A stretch of 64,000 nt of DNA. Origin: UBA5066 sp048500275 (GTDB lineage Bacteria; Acidobacteriota; Thermoanaerobaculia; UBA5066). The notes beneath the pieces are model-generated. The model was given only the letters and a program-made list of their open reading frames with translations, was not told where the DNA came from and did no database searches. The stretch spans positions 1,984,001 to 2,048,000 of the forward strand of contig JASNYI010000001.1 in the NCBI GenBank assembly GCA_048500275.1, given 5' to 3'. Positions 10,701 to 18,255 of this stretch are shown here, in pieces. The position numbers were made by a program, and so were the translations under genes. Numbering within the stretch: position 1 is the first letter of the stretch; each line of letters opens with the position of its first letter.

Positions 10701-11211
10701 CGAGGGGACGGCCGTTTCGCTGCGCCTCAACGAGGCCTATGGCGTCAACTCCCCGGTCGAGTGGAAGGACGCCTGGCGGAAGTTTCTCTGGGCGATGAAC
10801 GTCGCCCAGTTCGTGGGGCGATACGAGTTCGTGACGGCGGAGGGGCTCGCCGCGGGGCGGTATGCGGACCTCCTGGGTGACCTGCTGGGAGCCGTTCCGC
10901 CGAAGAAGGCCCTCGCTCCGGCGACCGAGGATCTCCTCCTCCATGCCGACGTGGCCGTCCGCGACCTCCTCCTCGCCCTTCTCGAAGCCGGGGCCAGGGC
11001 GCCCGAGATGGGCTACGAGCTGACCGGGGAGGGCGGGGAGATCGTCGCGATGGCCGAGCTGGGGTGGGAAAAGCAGCGGGTTGCCGTTCTCCTGCCGCGG
11101 GAGGAGCCGTTCCGGGCCGCCTTCGACGGGGCCGGGTGGAAGGTCTTCCTCGCGGGGGAGACGGGCACGAACCCTGAGGCGGTTCTCGAGGCGCTCGGGG
11201 GCGGGAAGTGA
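4798..11211 (+). CDS. DruE-like giant DEAD-box helicase with DUF1998
   Basis: 2137 residues. Walker A GTGSGKT is at 99-105, the Walker B variant is DELH at 229-232, and motif VI QRAGRAGRRDG is near 1055. Several CxxC zinc ribbons lie around 487-590 and near 934. The DUF1998 signature (VPGGTGYLDEL near 1603, then a cysteine cluster near 1639-1658) is followed by a region near 1700-1820 (SRADFVL...IAIFTDGFEYH) that looks like a PD-(D/E)XK-type fold. Size and domain order match DruE of Druantia systems rather than the split DrmA/DrmB of DISARM. No recognisable DruA-D, DruH or DruM partner is visible, so the subtype is open. The start follows a GAGGGGG site, and the SF1 helicase gene follows after 14 bases. 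Confidence 0.8.
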   Translation: MIPSVLSTQVRKGIEEFLLTTFPVTTPLFQQSLQELLRREGSVFRGPYLSLKLPFRTGEKGVRYFPEVLPEGFRPHRHQERAFERLAGPDRLSTILATGTGSGKTECFLYPILDHCAREVGRPGVKAVVVYPMNALATDQAKRFARAIEASPALKGKVTAGLYVGGIGLETRKTMGPDDVISDRETMRASPPDILLTNYKMLDYLLIRPEDARLWQGNGPETLRFLVVDELHTFDGAQGADLACLIRRLKARLRTPERHLCGIGTSATLGEGPEGMNAEALSGYASQLFGEPFGEDSIVGETVETTEEFLKGHLVTRFGVPGPEKREALDPHAYAGQVEFLEAQHRLWFDEGLNAAGGDEALVALGERLKGHAFLRNLLVILDGKARELRAVKDELARQVPGFAGADAETFDRLLGSFLALVSAARVKGPDGKPRPLVQVRLQLWLRELSRLAAMVEIPPAGGSPRLAFFDDLASDEAKRALPIVHCRECGVTGWGAVTKAQDQRLEAGLKGFYDAFFRFSPTVAFVYPEEDGAPGDQRGFAWWLCTGCLRLAQANEAGACPGCGAGPEASLRVRVGENTYRDREGKTHGHHSCTSCGGHNSLTIVGSRAASLTSVALSQLFASRFNDDKKLLAFSDSVQDASHRAGFFGARTYAFNFRTAVQKVVASLGGPVPLAELPRKVVEFWREKLTEGPFVATFLPPDMEWLHDWEALRADGKVPEGSDLVELVERRIAWEVWSEYTFKGRIGRTLEKSGSSVLLPRPEVVEAAVAKLLPVLREEIGVLRDLDGATLRRLIEGYLVTLKNKGAVQQADLGPYVESGGNVYLLNRTKHLPGFSKHTRAPAFLASQGFSRFNTLLRSTVQQAPTWFEDWLARSLAAVDGRAGAYAAEIWKLVVEGLIEAGVLFQRPGPKGASIWGLREDLFLVVDTVAQMRCGRCGSNVSVAASEAEAWAGASCLRYRCAGALAPEPPREDYYRSLYATGDVTRLFAEEHTGLLERAEREEIEIAFKARPEDRKPGDPNLLSCTPTLEMGIDIGDLSSLALCSVPPKSSNYLQRAGRAGRRDGNAFVLAVANGRPHDLFFYFEPEEMIQGLVEPPGCFLNASAVLERQLTGYVFDRWVETGLTKGAIPEKLGPVLDAVEKGTAARDAFPNNLIQFFDLNRTSLEEDFLALFEGEVTEHSRERLRTFVRGTDPAVPALPVLLVEELQGVVKERKSLKNAVRRLAERVEKVEAEPAGGDEREKELSELRQEKHALMRLVADINGKHVLNFLTDAGLLPNYAFPENGVQLKSVIYRRNDKAKDAEKKYETKQYVYERPAASAIIELAPASSFYAQGRKLLVDQVNVDLSRPEPWRFCAECSYMEKEGEKELSAACPRCDSPLWPDAGQKRSMLRMKQVLSTENDKESRSYDESDDREPQFFQRNMFVVTAPADVKAAYSLPVDGVPFGFEFFGKLTLREVNFGKRETGQATLRIAGEDFEDTGFVVCQSCGKVKGIRKGWSNGQAVSIDHALHCRFRPTPSATPPPDAQTAFHTEFLYREFVSEGIRILLPVATFDVERKVESFVAALDLGLRKHFRGDPGHLLTTVTSEPVKGSGVRKRFLVLYDGVPGGTGYLDELMRDENGILDVLQKALDVLTACSCQHDPAKDGCYRCLLAYRGRHDKLRTSRREAIDILGSILRERGRIERVEQISTIPLGSLLESELEARFVEALRRSRIGDHPVQLLQTVVKGKTGWFLKCAAGSWLVEPQVDLCPEEGVAVPSRADFVLHPEGGGSALPIAIFTDGFEYHADPASGNQRLGLDTAQRLAIVRSGRYRVWSLTWDDVMERFDPKTPKLSPLGADRRPLFSALAGRVAAGAAQDWMALAEASTFEMLLERLDRTREHDWNGFACAWALSFLEQGRGTTLGGAEGLRDDLLGSGQRGSLEHGPKVPGSEWQTGRLEHLLLGTSPVIQGLVFGKAEALGRGSFEGTAVSLRLNEAYGVNSPVEWKDAWRKFLWAMNVAQFVGRYEFVTAEGLAAGRYADLLGDLLGAVPPKKALAPATEDLLLHADVAVRDLLLALLEAGARAPEMGYELTGEGGEIVAMAELGWEKQRVAVLLPREEPFRAAFDGAGWKVFLAGETGTNPEAVLEALGGGK

Positions 11212-11225
11212 GCGGAGGAACGGGA

Positions 11226-13340
11226 ATGAAGGTCGCGATCTCGGACGACTTCCTGCTGGCGTTCTCGAACGTCCAGAAGACCCACCAGAAGAAGGTGAGG
11301 GAGTTCATCGAGCTCTTCCGGGAAAACCCGGAAGCCGGGGGCATCCAGTACCACCCGGTGAAGAAGGCCCGCGACCCGAATCTCTACTCCGTTCGGATCG
11401 ACCAGGCCTACCGGGCGATCGTCTTCCACCCGGCCGACACGGATCTTTACCTGCTGACGTGGGTTGATCACCACGACGAAGCCTACGCGTGGGCCGAGAG
11501 GAAGGTCTTCCGCGTCAACCCGATGACGGGTGCGCTCCAGGTGCTCGCCGCAGACGCCGTCGAAGCGGCGGAGGTGGGACCAAAGAAGGCGGCCGCCGCG
11601 CCGAAGGCCGGCCTCTTCCGGAAGGTGAAGGACGAAGCCCTCCTGCGCTTCGGCGTCCCGGCCGAGCTCGTTCCGACGGTGCGGGCGATCGGGGACGAGG
11701 CAGGGCTGGAGGAGCAACGCGCCGACCTCCCGCAGGAGGCCTACGAGGCGCTCTTCCTTCTCGCGGCGGGGTACGACTCCGACGCGGTGCTGCGCGAGCT
11801 CGAGAAGCCGCTCGAGCCGGTGGCTGCCGACCCGACCGACTTCGAGGCGGCTCTCGCGAACGACGACTCGAAGCGGCGTTTCGTCGTCGTCTCCGATGCC
11901 AAGGAGCTGGCCGAGCTGCTGAACGCGCCGCTCGACCTGTGGCGGGTCTTCCTTCACCCGAAGCAGCGCAAGCTCGTCTCGATGTCGGCGAGCGGCCCCT
12001 ACCGCGTCCTCGGAGGGGCGGGAACGGGGAAGACCGTCGTCGCGATGCACCGGGCGAAGCACCTCGTCGAGACGGTGTTTCCCGGTCGGAACGACCGGAT
12101 CCTCTTCACCACCTTCACCCGGAACCTCGCGACCGACATCCACGAGAACCTGAAGACGCTCTGCGGCCCCGACCTTCTCTCGCGGATCGAGGTGGTCAAT
12201 CTCGACGCCTGGGTCTCGAACTTCCTGAAGGGGCGCGGCTACCGGTTCGAACCGGTCTTCGACGGCGAGAACAACGAGCTCTGGGAGAACGCCCTCGCGC
12301 TCGCGCCATCCGAGACGGGCCTCTCGGGCGAGTTCTACCGGCAGGAGTGGGACGAGGTCATCCAGCCGCAGGGGATCGACACTCTCGCCGAGTACCTCCG
12401 CGCTCCCCGTCTCGGCCGTGGGACGAAGATCGGCCGCGCGACGCGCGAGGCGGCCTGGCCCGTTTTCCGGGAGTACCGCTCGCAGCTCACCGAACGCGGG
12501 AAGCGCGAGTACATCGACATGGTCCGCGACGCCCGCCAGCTCATCGAGAAGCAGGGCGTCCGGCTCCCCTACAAGGCCGTCGTCGTCGACGAGGCCCAGG
12601 ACATGCACGCCGAAGCCTACCGGCTCATCCGGGCGCTCGTTCCACCCGCTCCGAACGACCTCTTCATCGTCGGCGACGCCCACCAGCGCATCTACCGCCA
12701 CCGGGCCACTCTCGGGAAGTGCGGCATCGACATCCGGGGGCGGGCGCGGAAACTCCGCCTCAACTACCGGACGACCGACGAGATCCGCCGCTTCGCCGTC
12801 GCCCTCCTCGAGGGCCGCCCCATCGACGACCTCGATGGCGGCCTCGACGACCAGCAGGGCTACATGTCCCTGACGCACGGGCCGAAAGTCGAGGTCCACG
12901 GGCTCAAGACCGCTTTTGCCGAAGCAGCCCTCATCGGCAAACACGTAAAGGAGCTCATCGACTCCGGCACGGCCCCGGAGTCGATCTGCATCGTCGGACG
13001 CACGAAGACCGTGATCGAGCACGTCAAGGAAGCTCTCCGCGCCGCCTCCCTCGACCTCTACGAGATCAAGCGCGAAGCCACCGACAACCGCAACCGCCCC
13101 GGCGTCCGCGTCGCGACGATGCACCGGGTCAAGGGCCTCGAGTTCGACCACATCCTCGTCGCCTCCGCGAACGACAAGGTCATCCCGCTCGAGAAGGCCG
13201 TGAACGTCGGCAACGACCCCGTCGCGCGCCGAAACGTGGAGACGGCAGAGCGGGCGCTGCTCTACGTGGCCCTGACGAGGGCGAAGAAGTCGGCGGTGGT
13301 GAGCGGGTGGGGGGGGATGAGCGGGTTCGTAAGCAGCTGA
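11226..13340 (+). CDS. SF1 (UvrD-like) helicase with N-terminal RelE-like domain
   Basis: About 704 residues from ATG 11226, which follows GGAGGA by six bases. Residues 1-90 resemble the RelE/ParE toxin fold (YSVRIDQAYRAIVF, then LTWVDHHDEAYAWAER). The helicase core shows GGAGTGKT near 262, VVDEAQDM near 455, GDAHQRIYRHR, then ATMHRVKGLEFD and YVALTRAKK near the C-terminus. RelE-UvrD fusions are recurrent in bacterial defence islands; whether the N-terminal domain is still an RNase is unknown. The gene is 14 bases downstream of the DruE-like helicase with the same GC-rich codon use, so the two probably act together. Confidence 0.85.
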   Translation: MKVAISDDFLLAFSNVQKTHQKKVREFIELFRENPEAGGIQYHPVKKARDPNLYSVRIDQAYRAIVFHPADTDLYLLTWVDHHDEAYAWAERKVFRVNPMTGALQVLAADAVEAAEVGPKKAAAAPKAGLFRKVKDEALLRFGVPAELVPTVRAIGDEAGLEEQRADLPQEAYEALFLLAAGYDSDAVLRELEKPLEPVAADPTDFEAALANDDSKRRFVVVSDAKELAELLNAPLDLWRVFLHPKQRKLVSMSASGPYRVLGGAGTGKTVVAMHRAKHLVETVFPGRNDRILFTTFTRNLATDIHENLKTLCGPDLLSRIEVVNLDAWVSNFLKGRGYRFEPVFDGENNELWENALALAPSETGLSGEFYRQEWDEVIQPQGIDTLAEYLRAPRLGRGTKIGRATREAAWPVFREYRSQLTERGKREYIDMVRDARQLIEKQGVRLPYKAVVVDEAQDMHAEAYRLIRALVPPAPNDLFIVGDAHQRIYRHRATLGKCGIDIRGRARKLRLNYRTTDEIRRFAVALLEGRPIDDLDGGLDDQQGYMSLTHGPKVEVHGLKTAFAEAALIGKHVKELIDSGTAPESICIVGRTKTVIEHVKEALRAASLDLYEIKREATDNRNRPGVRVATMHRVKGLEFDHILVASANDKVIPLEKAVNVGNDPVARRNVETAERALLYVALTRAKKSAVVSGWGGMSGFVSS

Positions 13341-13364
13341 GACTGCCTGCAGACATGCCTGCTC

Positions 13365-13649
13365 TCAAGATCCAGGGCGCAGAACGACCCGGACCTCCCC
13401 GCTCACGCCGATTCCGAACGGTGCTCCTCCGAGGTTGAGAGAGAACTCGAGCTGGTCGATCTGGAAGCCGTCCGGCACCATAGCCGAGATCTTCTTCGCC
13501 ACGGCTGCGGGAAGCGCTTCGCGAAGAGCATCCAGTGGGCTCCCTGTTTCACGGTCCAGCACTGTCGTCCGAACGGCCGCCCCGATCTCAGGAGGGAAAT
13601 CGGCCTCGGTGAGGGTGAGTACGAGTTGAGCTGCGGAACCAGGAATCAT
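13365..13649 (-). CDS. Small beta-rich partner of the NTPase-CHAT protein
   Basis: 94 residues from ATG 13649, supported by GGAGGT five bases upstream and by an ATGA overlap with the stop of the NTPase-CHAT gene, so the two are translationally coupled. The sequence has a central helix (DALREALPAAVAKKISAMV) and ends in strands FSLNLG...GIGVSGEVRVVLR. This pattern resembles the small peptidase-associated domains (Trypco/Pepco type) reported next to CHAT or trypsin-like proteases and NTPases in bacterial conflict systems; that match is by eye only. Probable function: regulator, substrate or adaptor of the neighbouring protease. Confidence 0.7.
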   Translation of the reverse strand: MIPGSAAQLVLTLTEADFPPEIGAAVRTTVLDRETGSPLDALREALPAAVAKKISAMVPDGFQIDQLEFSLNLGGAPFGIGVSGEVRVVLRPGS

Positions 13650-16600
13650 GTTTGACCTCCATGTTGTCTCGTGACTCGGGTATCGCTGGTGGGGACGCCG
13701 ACCCGGATGAAAACAGGCCAGACGCCCGCAAGGGAAGCATCTGAAGAGAGGTGCGCGCTTAGCGAAAGCTGCGATGAAGCGCAGCCCCAAGAACGAAGCC
13801 CGCGGTCGACTGCCTCTGCGTGCGCGGACGTGATCGAGACCACCGGGGCGTAGACTTGGCCCTGGCTGATCCGCGCCAGTTCCCGGGCAAGCCTAGGGGC
13901 GGAGCCGATGCCTGCCCCCTTGCAAAACGACAGGACCACGACACGCGGCACGTAGCGCAAATGAGCCCGCACATCTCCCGCGGAGAGGCGCAGCTTGTTC
14001 GAAAGCAGTTCGATGGCGCCATTGGCATTGTGCCCGACGAGATGCAGCACATCGACAGTCCGAACGGCGCTGGCGAGTTCCGAGAAACTGCTAGGCTCGA
14101 GGCACCGCCATTCGGCAGACGGGGACGCACCTAGACCCGCGGTCACTCCTAGGCGGCGATGTCGTTCACGATGGTTCCGCGATTCGATCAGCGTGAAGAA
14201 GTCCGCAAGCTCGTCGAATGGGAGATGGAAGACGTCGAAGTGTTCCGAGAGACGACTTGCCATACCCGACGTGCCGTCCACGGGAAGCCCAAACCAATCG
14301 TACGGTACTCGCGCCTGTCGAGAAAGAACGACGAGGTTTGCAATCGCCTGACGGAGCGCCCAGACCTGATTGAAGCCAGCCCTGTCCCACAGGGCAGTGG
14401 CCAGCTCCAAACCTTCCGTTATCACACGCTCCGCGAGGGGAGGATGCGCCGACGAAGGGGCGAGAACAGTGGCGTTGATCCTCTCTAACGCCGCCTTCAC
14501 AGAGGATTCGACATCCTCGATGCGGCGCTGCCCAAGGTCGATCGGCGCGACCGTGACGCCCGGTACGACGAGGCGGGTCGTCAGAAGGCCGTCTCGCTCC
14601 TCGCAGCAAAGGTAGCCGTCGCGGGGCGTACCGGCAGCGGCAGAAAAGGAGACGCGCCCGACGCGCGTTTGGGTCTGGATACCCGTGAGACCCTCTTGAT
14701 GGTCGAAACGTCTCAACGGAATGGCGGCGGCTGCTTCGGCCTCCGACACGCCCGAATCGGAGCCGGAAGGATGGGCGCGAGGTGGGTGAATCGAGGCTGC
14801 TAGGAAGGGCCGGGGGTTCGTCCCGGAGACTAGAATCACCTCGCAACGATCCGGATTCGGGCGCGAGAGCGAAACAACCGCATTCGCTCTGTCTCCCGCG
14901 TCTACGAGGTCCACGCGAACGAGCTCGTCAGGATGGAGGCGAAGCGCCGTCGGCGCAGCGGAGGTTCCTGGCACGCGACTGCCGGTAGCGACCTGTAGCA
15001 GCTTCTCCTCGCATCCCGTGAGCCAGCTGGCTGCCGCTTGAAGTTCGCGGGCAAGCAAGGGGAGCATCTCGCGCACCTCAAGGCTCTTGCTCCGCTCTGC
15101 TGCTCCTTGAACGTCCCGGAGGGCGTCCAAGAGGCGCTTCGAGAACAGCCCTCCGGCGCCGAGTGCATAGGCGAGATAGGCCGTCTGAGGCGAGCGGTCA
15201 CGCGAAAGAAGACCCGCTACTTGGACCTCCTCTGCAAGCCGAACCCTGCGCATGAACTCGAGGTAAGAAGAAAGGCGAGGCCCAAAACGCGCGGCGGTCT
15301 CAGGGCGAACAGAATCGTGGTTCAGAGGGGTATCGAATGCAGCCGCGGTGGCGTACTCGCGCGTTCGAAGCAGAGTGTTCTGAAAGAAGAGGCCAGCCTC
15401 GGTCCGATAGAGGCTCCCGGAGGGGAGGGTGCCGTTGAGAGACCACTCCCAGTCGGGCGACGCGAGGAGTCCGCCGGCAAGAAGGCGTCGCAGCGCAGCC
15501 TGGACAGCTTCGACAGAATGACCGAGAGCACTGGCACGCTGGAGGATGGTCGCGATCGTGACGGGACGACGATCGGTTCCGGCGAGCGTGAGAGTGCGGT
15601 AGAGGACGAGAAAGTCGGGCGGCTCGTCCTCGGGTGTCAGCGCGAAGAGGTTCGGGACCAGGTCCGAATGGGTGTAGGCGGTGGAAGCCCCCTCCATCGC
15701 GGCGCGGAGCGGATGGAAGCGCGGAGCGGAACCCGCTCTCTCGACGAGCCAGGCGACCGGGAGATCCCGGTGGGCCAGGATCCTCCGAAGAAGGAGGGCG
15801 AAGTTGCGCATGTTGTCGGCAGCCATCGCCTCCATGGCGCCGACGACATCCTCGCCGACCCTCCGGTTCACAAAGAGCTCGATGAGCCCGGAGAAGACAC
15901 CTTCGAGAACGCTTCCTGTCAGCGCGGTATCGCCGAAGCGGCGACAGGTCTTTCCTGTCGCAACGTCGGCATCGACGGTCTGCCGGATGCGGACGGCCAA
16001 CTGCTGGAGCCAGTAGAGAGCGGACGGGGCACGAACGGAGAGCCACGTGGTGACGAAGGCTTTCGCGCCGTCCCTGCTTGAAAGAGCGAAGAAGGTGGCC
16101 GGGCGAAGGCAGAGAATGGCGGCGAGATGGGAGGAGCGGTGGGCGACACGGCAGATCTCTAGCAGGAGCGACGCAGAGGTGGGAGAGAGCTGATCGAGAT
16201 TGTCGAAGACGAGAGTCATGCTCGACGGGCCAGCGGTGCCGAGAACCTGAGCCGCCTTTCGAATGCCTTCCAGGCCGCGGCCCGACCGGAGTGCCTGAAG
16301 GGCATCGGCAAAGCAGCCCTGATGCGGACCCGGCTTCCGCGCACGTTTCGTAAGCTTGGAACAAAGAAGCCGTTTGACGTCGGAAAGCGTGCAGTCCGAC
16401 TTGAGATTCGCTCCGTCGAGAAGGAGCACAGAGCGGGGTGAGCTGGACTCCATCTTCTCGAGGATCGCCTCAACGAAGTGGATTAGGGTGGACTTGCCGG
16501 CGCCGCGCGGGCCGACGAGGCAAAGAACCCGATCCGACTCTGGATTGACAATGAAGTCGAGGACGGCAAGGTCAGTAGCGCCGACTGCCACGGAGGCGGG

Positions 16601-16807
16601 TAGGCCGGGAATCGCCGAGCGCATCTCAGCAACGAACGGACTGTCGTTTCGACGGACACGAACATACCAACGTAGCAGCCGATCGTCGTCTTTGCGCGGT
16701 AGGGGAGTCGTTGGCACAACACGGTCAAAGAGGCTTTCGATCGAAGCCCAAAGGCGATTCGTGGAGTGATTCTGAATTGATGCGTCCCGGGCCGGAATCC
16801 AAGGCAT
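13646..16807 (-). CDS. NTPase-CHAT protease fusion
   Basis: 1053 residues. Walker A GPRGAGKST is at 99-107 and a Walker B-like strand MTLVFDNLDQLS about 110 residues later, followed by a long helical region (about 300-650) and a middle linker. The C-terminal 150 residues carry the CHAT caspase-like signature: His926 in LHLVGHN and Cys962 in VVLSFCKG. This combines a STAND/KAP-like switch ATPase with a cysteine protease, the layout of triggered proteolytic effectors. ATG 16807 follows GAGGT. Base composition is less GC-rich than flanking host genes. No peptide-repeat sensor is obvious; the trigger and substrate are unknown. Confidence 0.8.
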   Translation of the reverse strand: MPWIPARDASIQNHSTNRLWASIESLFDRVVPTTPLPRKDDDRLLRWYVRVRRNDSPFVAEMRSAIPGLPASVAVGATDLAVLDFIVNPESDRVLCLVGPRGAGKSTLIHFVEAILEKMESSSPRSVLLLDGANLKSDCTLSDVKRLLCSKLTKRARKPGPHQGCFADALQALRSGRGLEGIRKAAQVLGTAGPSSMTLVFDNLDQLSPTSASLLLEICRVAHRSSHLAAILCLRPATFFALSSRDGAKAFVTTWLSVRAPSALYWLQQLAVRIRQTVDADVATGKTCRRFGDTALTGSVLEGVFSGLIELFVNRRVGEDVVGAMEAMAADNMRNFALLLRRILAHRDLPVAWLVERAGSAPRFHPLRAAMEGASTAYTHSDLVPNLFALTPEDEPPDFLVLYRTLTLAGTDRRPVTIATILQRASALGHSVEAVQAALRRLLAGGLLASPDWEWSLNGTLPSGSLYRTEAGLFFQNTLLRTREYATAAAFDTPLNHDSVRPETAARFGPRLSSYLEFMRRVRLAEEVQVAGLLSRDRSPQTAYLAYALGAGGLFSKRLLDALRDVQGAAERSKSLEVREMLPLLARELQAAASWLTGCEEKLLQVATGSRVPGTSAAPTALRLHPDELVRVDLVDAGDRANAVVSLSRPNPDRCEVILVSGTNPRPFLAASIHPPRAHPSGSDSGVSEAEAAAAIPLRRFDHQEGLTGIQTQTRVGRVSFSAAAGTPRDGYLCCEERDGLLTTRLVVPGVTVAPIDLGQRRIEDVESSVKAALERINATVLAPSSAHPPLAERVITEGLELATALWDRAGFNQVWALRQAIANLVVLSRQARVPYDWFGLPVDGTSGMASRLSEHFDVFHLPFDELADFFTLIESRNHRERHRRLGVTAGLGASPSAEWRCLEPSSFSELASAVRTVDVLHLVGHNANGAIELLSNKLRLSAGDVRAHLRYVPRVVVLSFCKGAGIGSAPRLARELARISQGQVYAPVVSITSAHAEAVDRGLRSWGCASSQLSLSAHLSSDASLAGVWPVFIRVGVPTSDTRVTRQHGGQT

Positions 16808-16974
16808 CTAGAACCTCGCAGTGGATGTGGGCGCGCGAGCGGGCGATTGAGGGCGCTATTGAAGGGCGGTTAGCACTGCGACCCTTTGGGAGGGGCACGA
16901 TCAGAGAGACCGCGACGGGGGGTGGGTGCCTCGTTGAGTGCCGCGCGCTGCCATGGCAGACGGCGGACATCGGC

Positions 16975-17174
16975 TCCGATCTTCACTTCCAGCTCCACTC
17001 ACGGCCCTCCCTCGAATCACAGGAGGGCGACGAGGAGGACGGTGCAGTAGAGGGAGTCGACGGGGGTGACAGAGGCGACGCGGATGCGGTCACGTTCGTT
17101 GGACGGAGCTGGGTTCCACCCGTCACCCGCCGGCTGGGGCTGAGCCGAGGCATAGGGGCGACCGCGATCGACAT
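16975..17174 (-). pseudogene. Decayed paralogue of the 69-residue protein at 17905-18114
   Basis: Starting at an ATG behind GGAGGAGG at 17174, the minus strand begins MSIAV, as the intact copy does. It then loses frame and regains similarity in another frame (RIRVASVTPVDS versus GIHVVSATTVER). In that frame two tryptophan codons of the intact copy are TGA (before FEGG and before VELEVK). It therefore cannot encode the full protein. Recognised by comparison with the intact copy about 940 bases away; both share the upstream leader motif as well. Confidence 0.6.
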
Positions 17175-17226
17175 GCGCCCTCCTCCCGATCCGCCGACGG
17201 CATGGCCGACGGCCTCTCCTGGAGTC

Positions 17227-17262
17227 AAGGCTGCGCGAGAGGGACTTTTTCACCACAGGGGG
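17227..17262 (-). promoter_or_regulatory. Leader motif copy 1
   Basis: First of three copies of a conserved intergenic block whose minus-strand core reads roughly CTGTGGTGA, a short variable stretch, then CTCGCGCAGC. It lies about 55-90 bases upstream of the ribosome binding site of the decayed paralogue. Could be a promoter-proximal operator or part of a structured 5' leader. Confidence 0.4.
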
Positions 17263-17528
17263 AAGGAAGAAAAGTGCGATGGAGGGCGAAGAAGGCGGGT
17301 CGCGTAGCCCGAGAGCAGGAGAAGTGCGGCGGATGAGTCTCCTGGGTTGTGGCTTGCCGCGGCCGCAACCCGTGCCGTCACATGCACTTCACGGAAACCA
17401 GCACTTCCTGGCCAGCACTGTCGAGAGGCTCTCTCGTGACCGGCCGACGAGACCGGGTGTGGCGGCGTGATTGCGTTGGCGGGCGAGCCGAGAGGGCGAT
17501 GGGACCCCGTCAGAATGACAGGCCCCCT
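17263..17528. other. Intergenic stretch with no recognisable gene
   Basis: Between the leader motif of the decayed paralogue and the repeat-protein fragment. I see no convincing coding frame, RNA gene or repeat here. Confidence 0.4.
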
Positions 17529-17904
17529 TTAGCGAAGGGCTCTCTCGGTCCGATCCCCGGCGCTGATCCTCACGGCCTCGTCGAGGAGCGACTTCTTACC
17601 GTCGTCGACCTGGACGCGATAGAAGCGGGCCGGGAGGATCGGGAGGACGTAGCGATCGTCGTCGCGGAACCGGGCGCGACGGCCGAGGGCCGCAGCTTCC
17701 GCCGCGAGGTCGCGCCCGTCGGCGTCGAGAACGCGGATCCGGAGGCGCGCCGCGTCGTAGCCGGCCTCGTCGGCCCTGAGGCGAGGGAGGAGCGTTCCCG
17801 TTGGGCCGAGGCGGACCGTTGCCGCGCCTCCGCCCGCGCCGACCCGGAGGGTCGCGGCTGCGAACTCGGACTTCGCCCCCTCGGCGCTACGCCCCGATGT
17901 GACC
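17529..17904 (-). pseudogene. C-terminal fragment of a giant repeat protein
   Basis: The minus frame ending at 17529 encodes about 120 residues clearly homologous to the C-terminus of the 1097-residue protein next door: RIRVLDADGRDLAAE matches KVRVLDSRGRDLAAE, and the following YVLPILPARFYRVQV matches YTLPALAPGRYRVEV. There is no start or signal sequence of its own, and the frame upstream runs into the 69-residue gene. It is best read as the remnant of a tandemly duplicated paralogue. Confidence 0.6.
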
Positions 17905-18114
17905 TCACCCCTCCACCTCCACCTCCCGCTCCACCCACCGCCCGTCCTCGAACCAGCTGACGACGACGAGGAAGACGGGTCCGTCCGGGCGTTCGACGGT
18001 TGTGGCGGAAACGACATGGATGCCGTCGTCGGCATCCTCTGGGGGCGGGGCAGGCCTAGCCCCTACCCCCGACAGAGGGATGAGCCAGGGCAAGGGGCCG
18101 ACGGCGATCGACAT
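17905..18114 (-). CDS. Small hypothetical protein (69 residues)
   Basis: Starts at ATG 18114, five bases behind GGGAGG; a longer frame to 18189 exists but its extra residues translate the leader motif. The C-terminal half GPVFLVVVSWFEDGRW followed by VEREVEVE suggests a small beta-rich protein. A decayed second copy lies at 16975-17174, and both are preceded by the same leader block. A GC-rich hairpin (CGAGGGGC paired with GCCCCTCG) ends just before the ribosome binding site and could control translation. No known family recognised. Confidence 0.55.
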   Translation of the reverse strand: MSIAVGPLPWLIPLSGVGARPAPPPEDADDGIHVVSATTVERPDGPVFLVVVSWFEDGRWVEREVEVEG

Positions 18115-18160
18115 ATGCCCTCCCGAGGGGCCGCCGGCAGGCCGGCAGGAGCCCCTCGTG

Positions 18161-18196
18161 ACTAAGCTGCGCGAGGGGGCCCTTTTCACTACAGGG
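18161..18196 (-). promoter_or_regulatory. Leader motif copy 2
   Basis: Second copy of the conserved block (minus-strand core CTGTAGTGAAAA, then CTCGCGCAGC). It lies 50-80 bases upstream of ATG 18114 and is followed by the GC-rich hairpin that abuts the ribosome binding site. The combination of a conserved 5' block with a hairpin near the Shine-Dalgarno sequence is what a cis-acting RNA leader would look like. Confidence 0.45.
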
Positions 18197-18255
18197 CGTG
18201 CGAAAAATGCTAGGAGAGCCGTGAGAAGGGCGGGTTCCGACCCCGCCCGTCCGCC

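Noticed and set aside
16711..17307. Plus-strand 198-codon frame across the start of the NTPase-CHAT gene
   Set aside because: No ribosome binding site, low-complexity composition, and it overlaps better supported minus-strand sequence.
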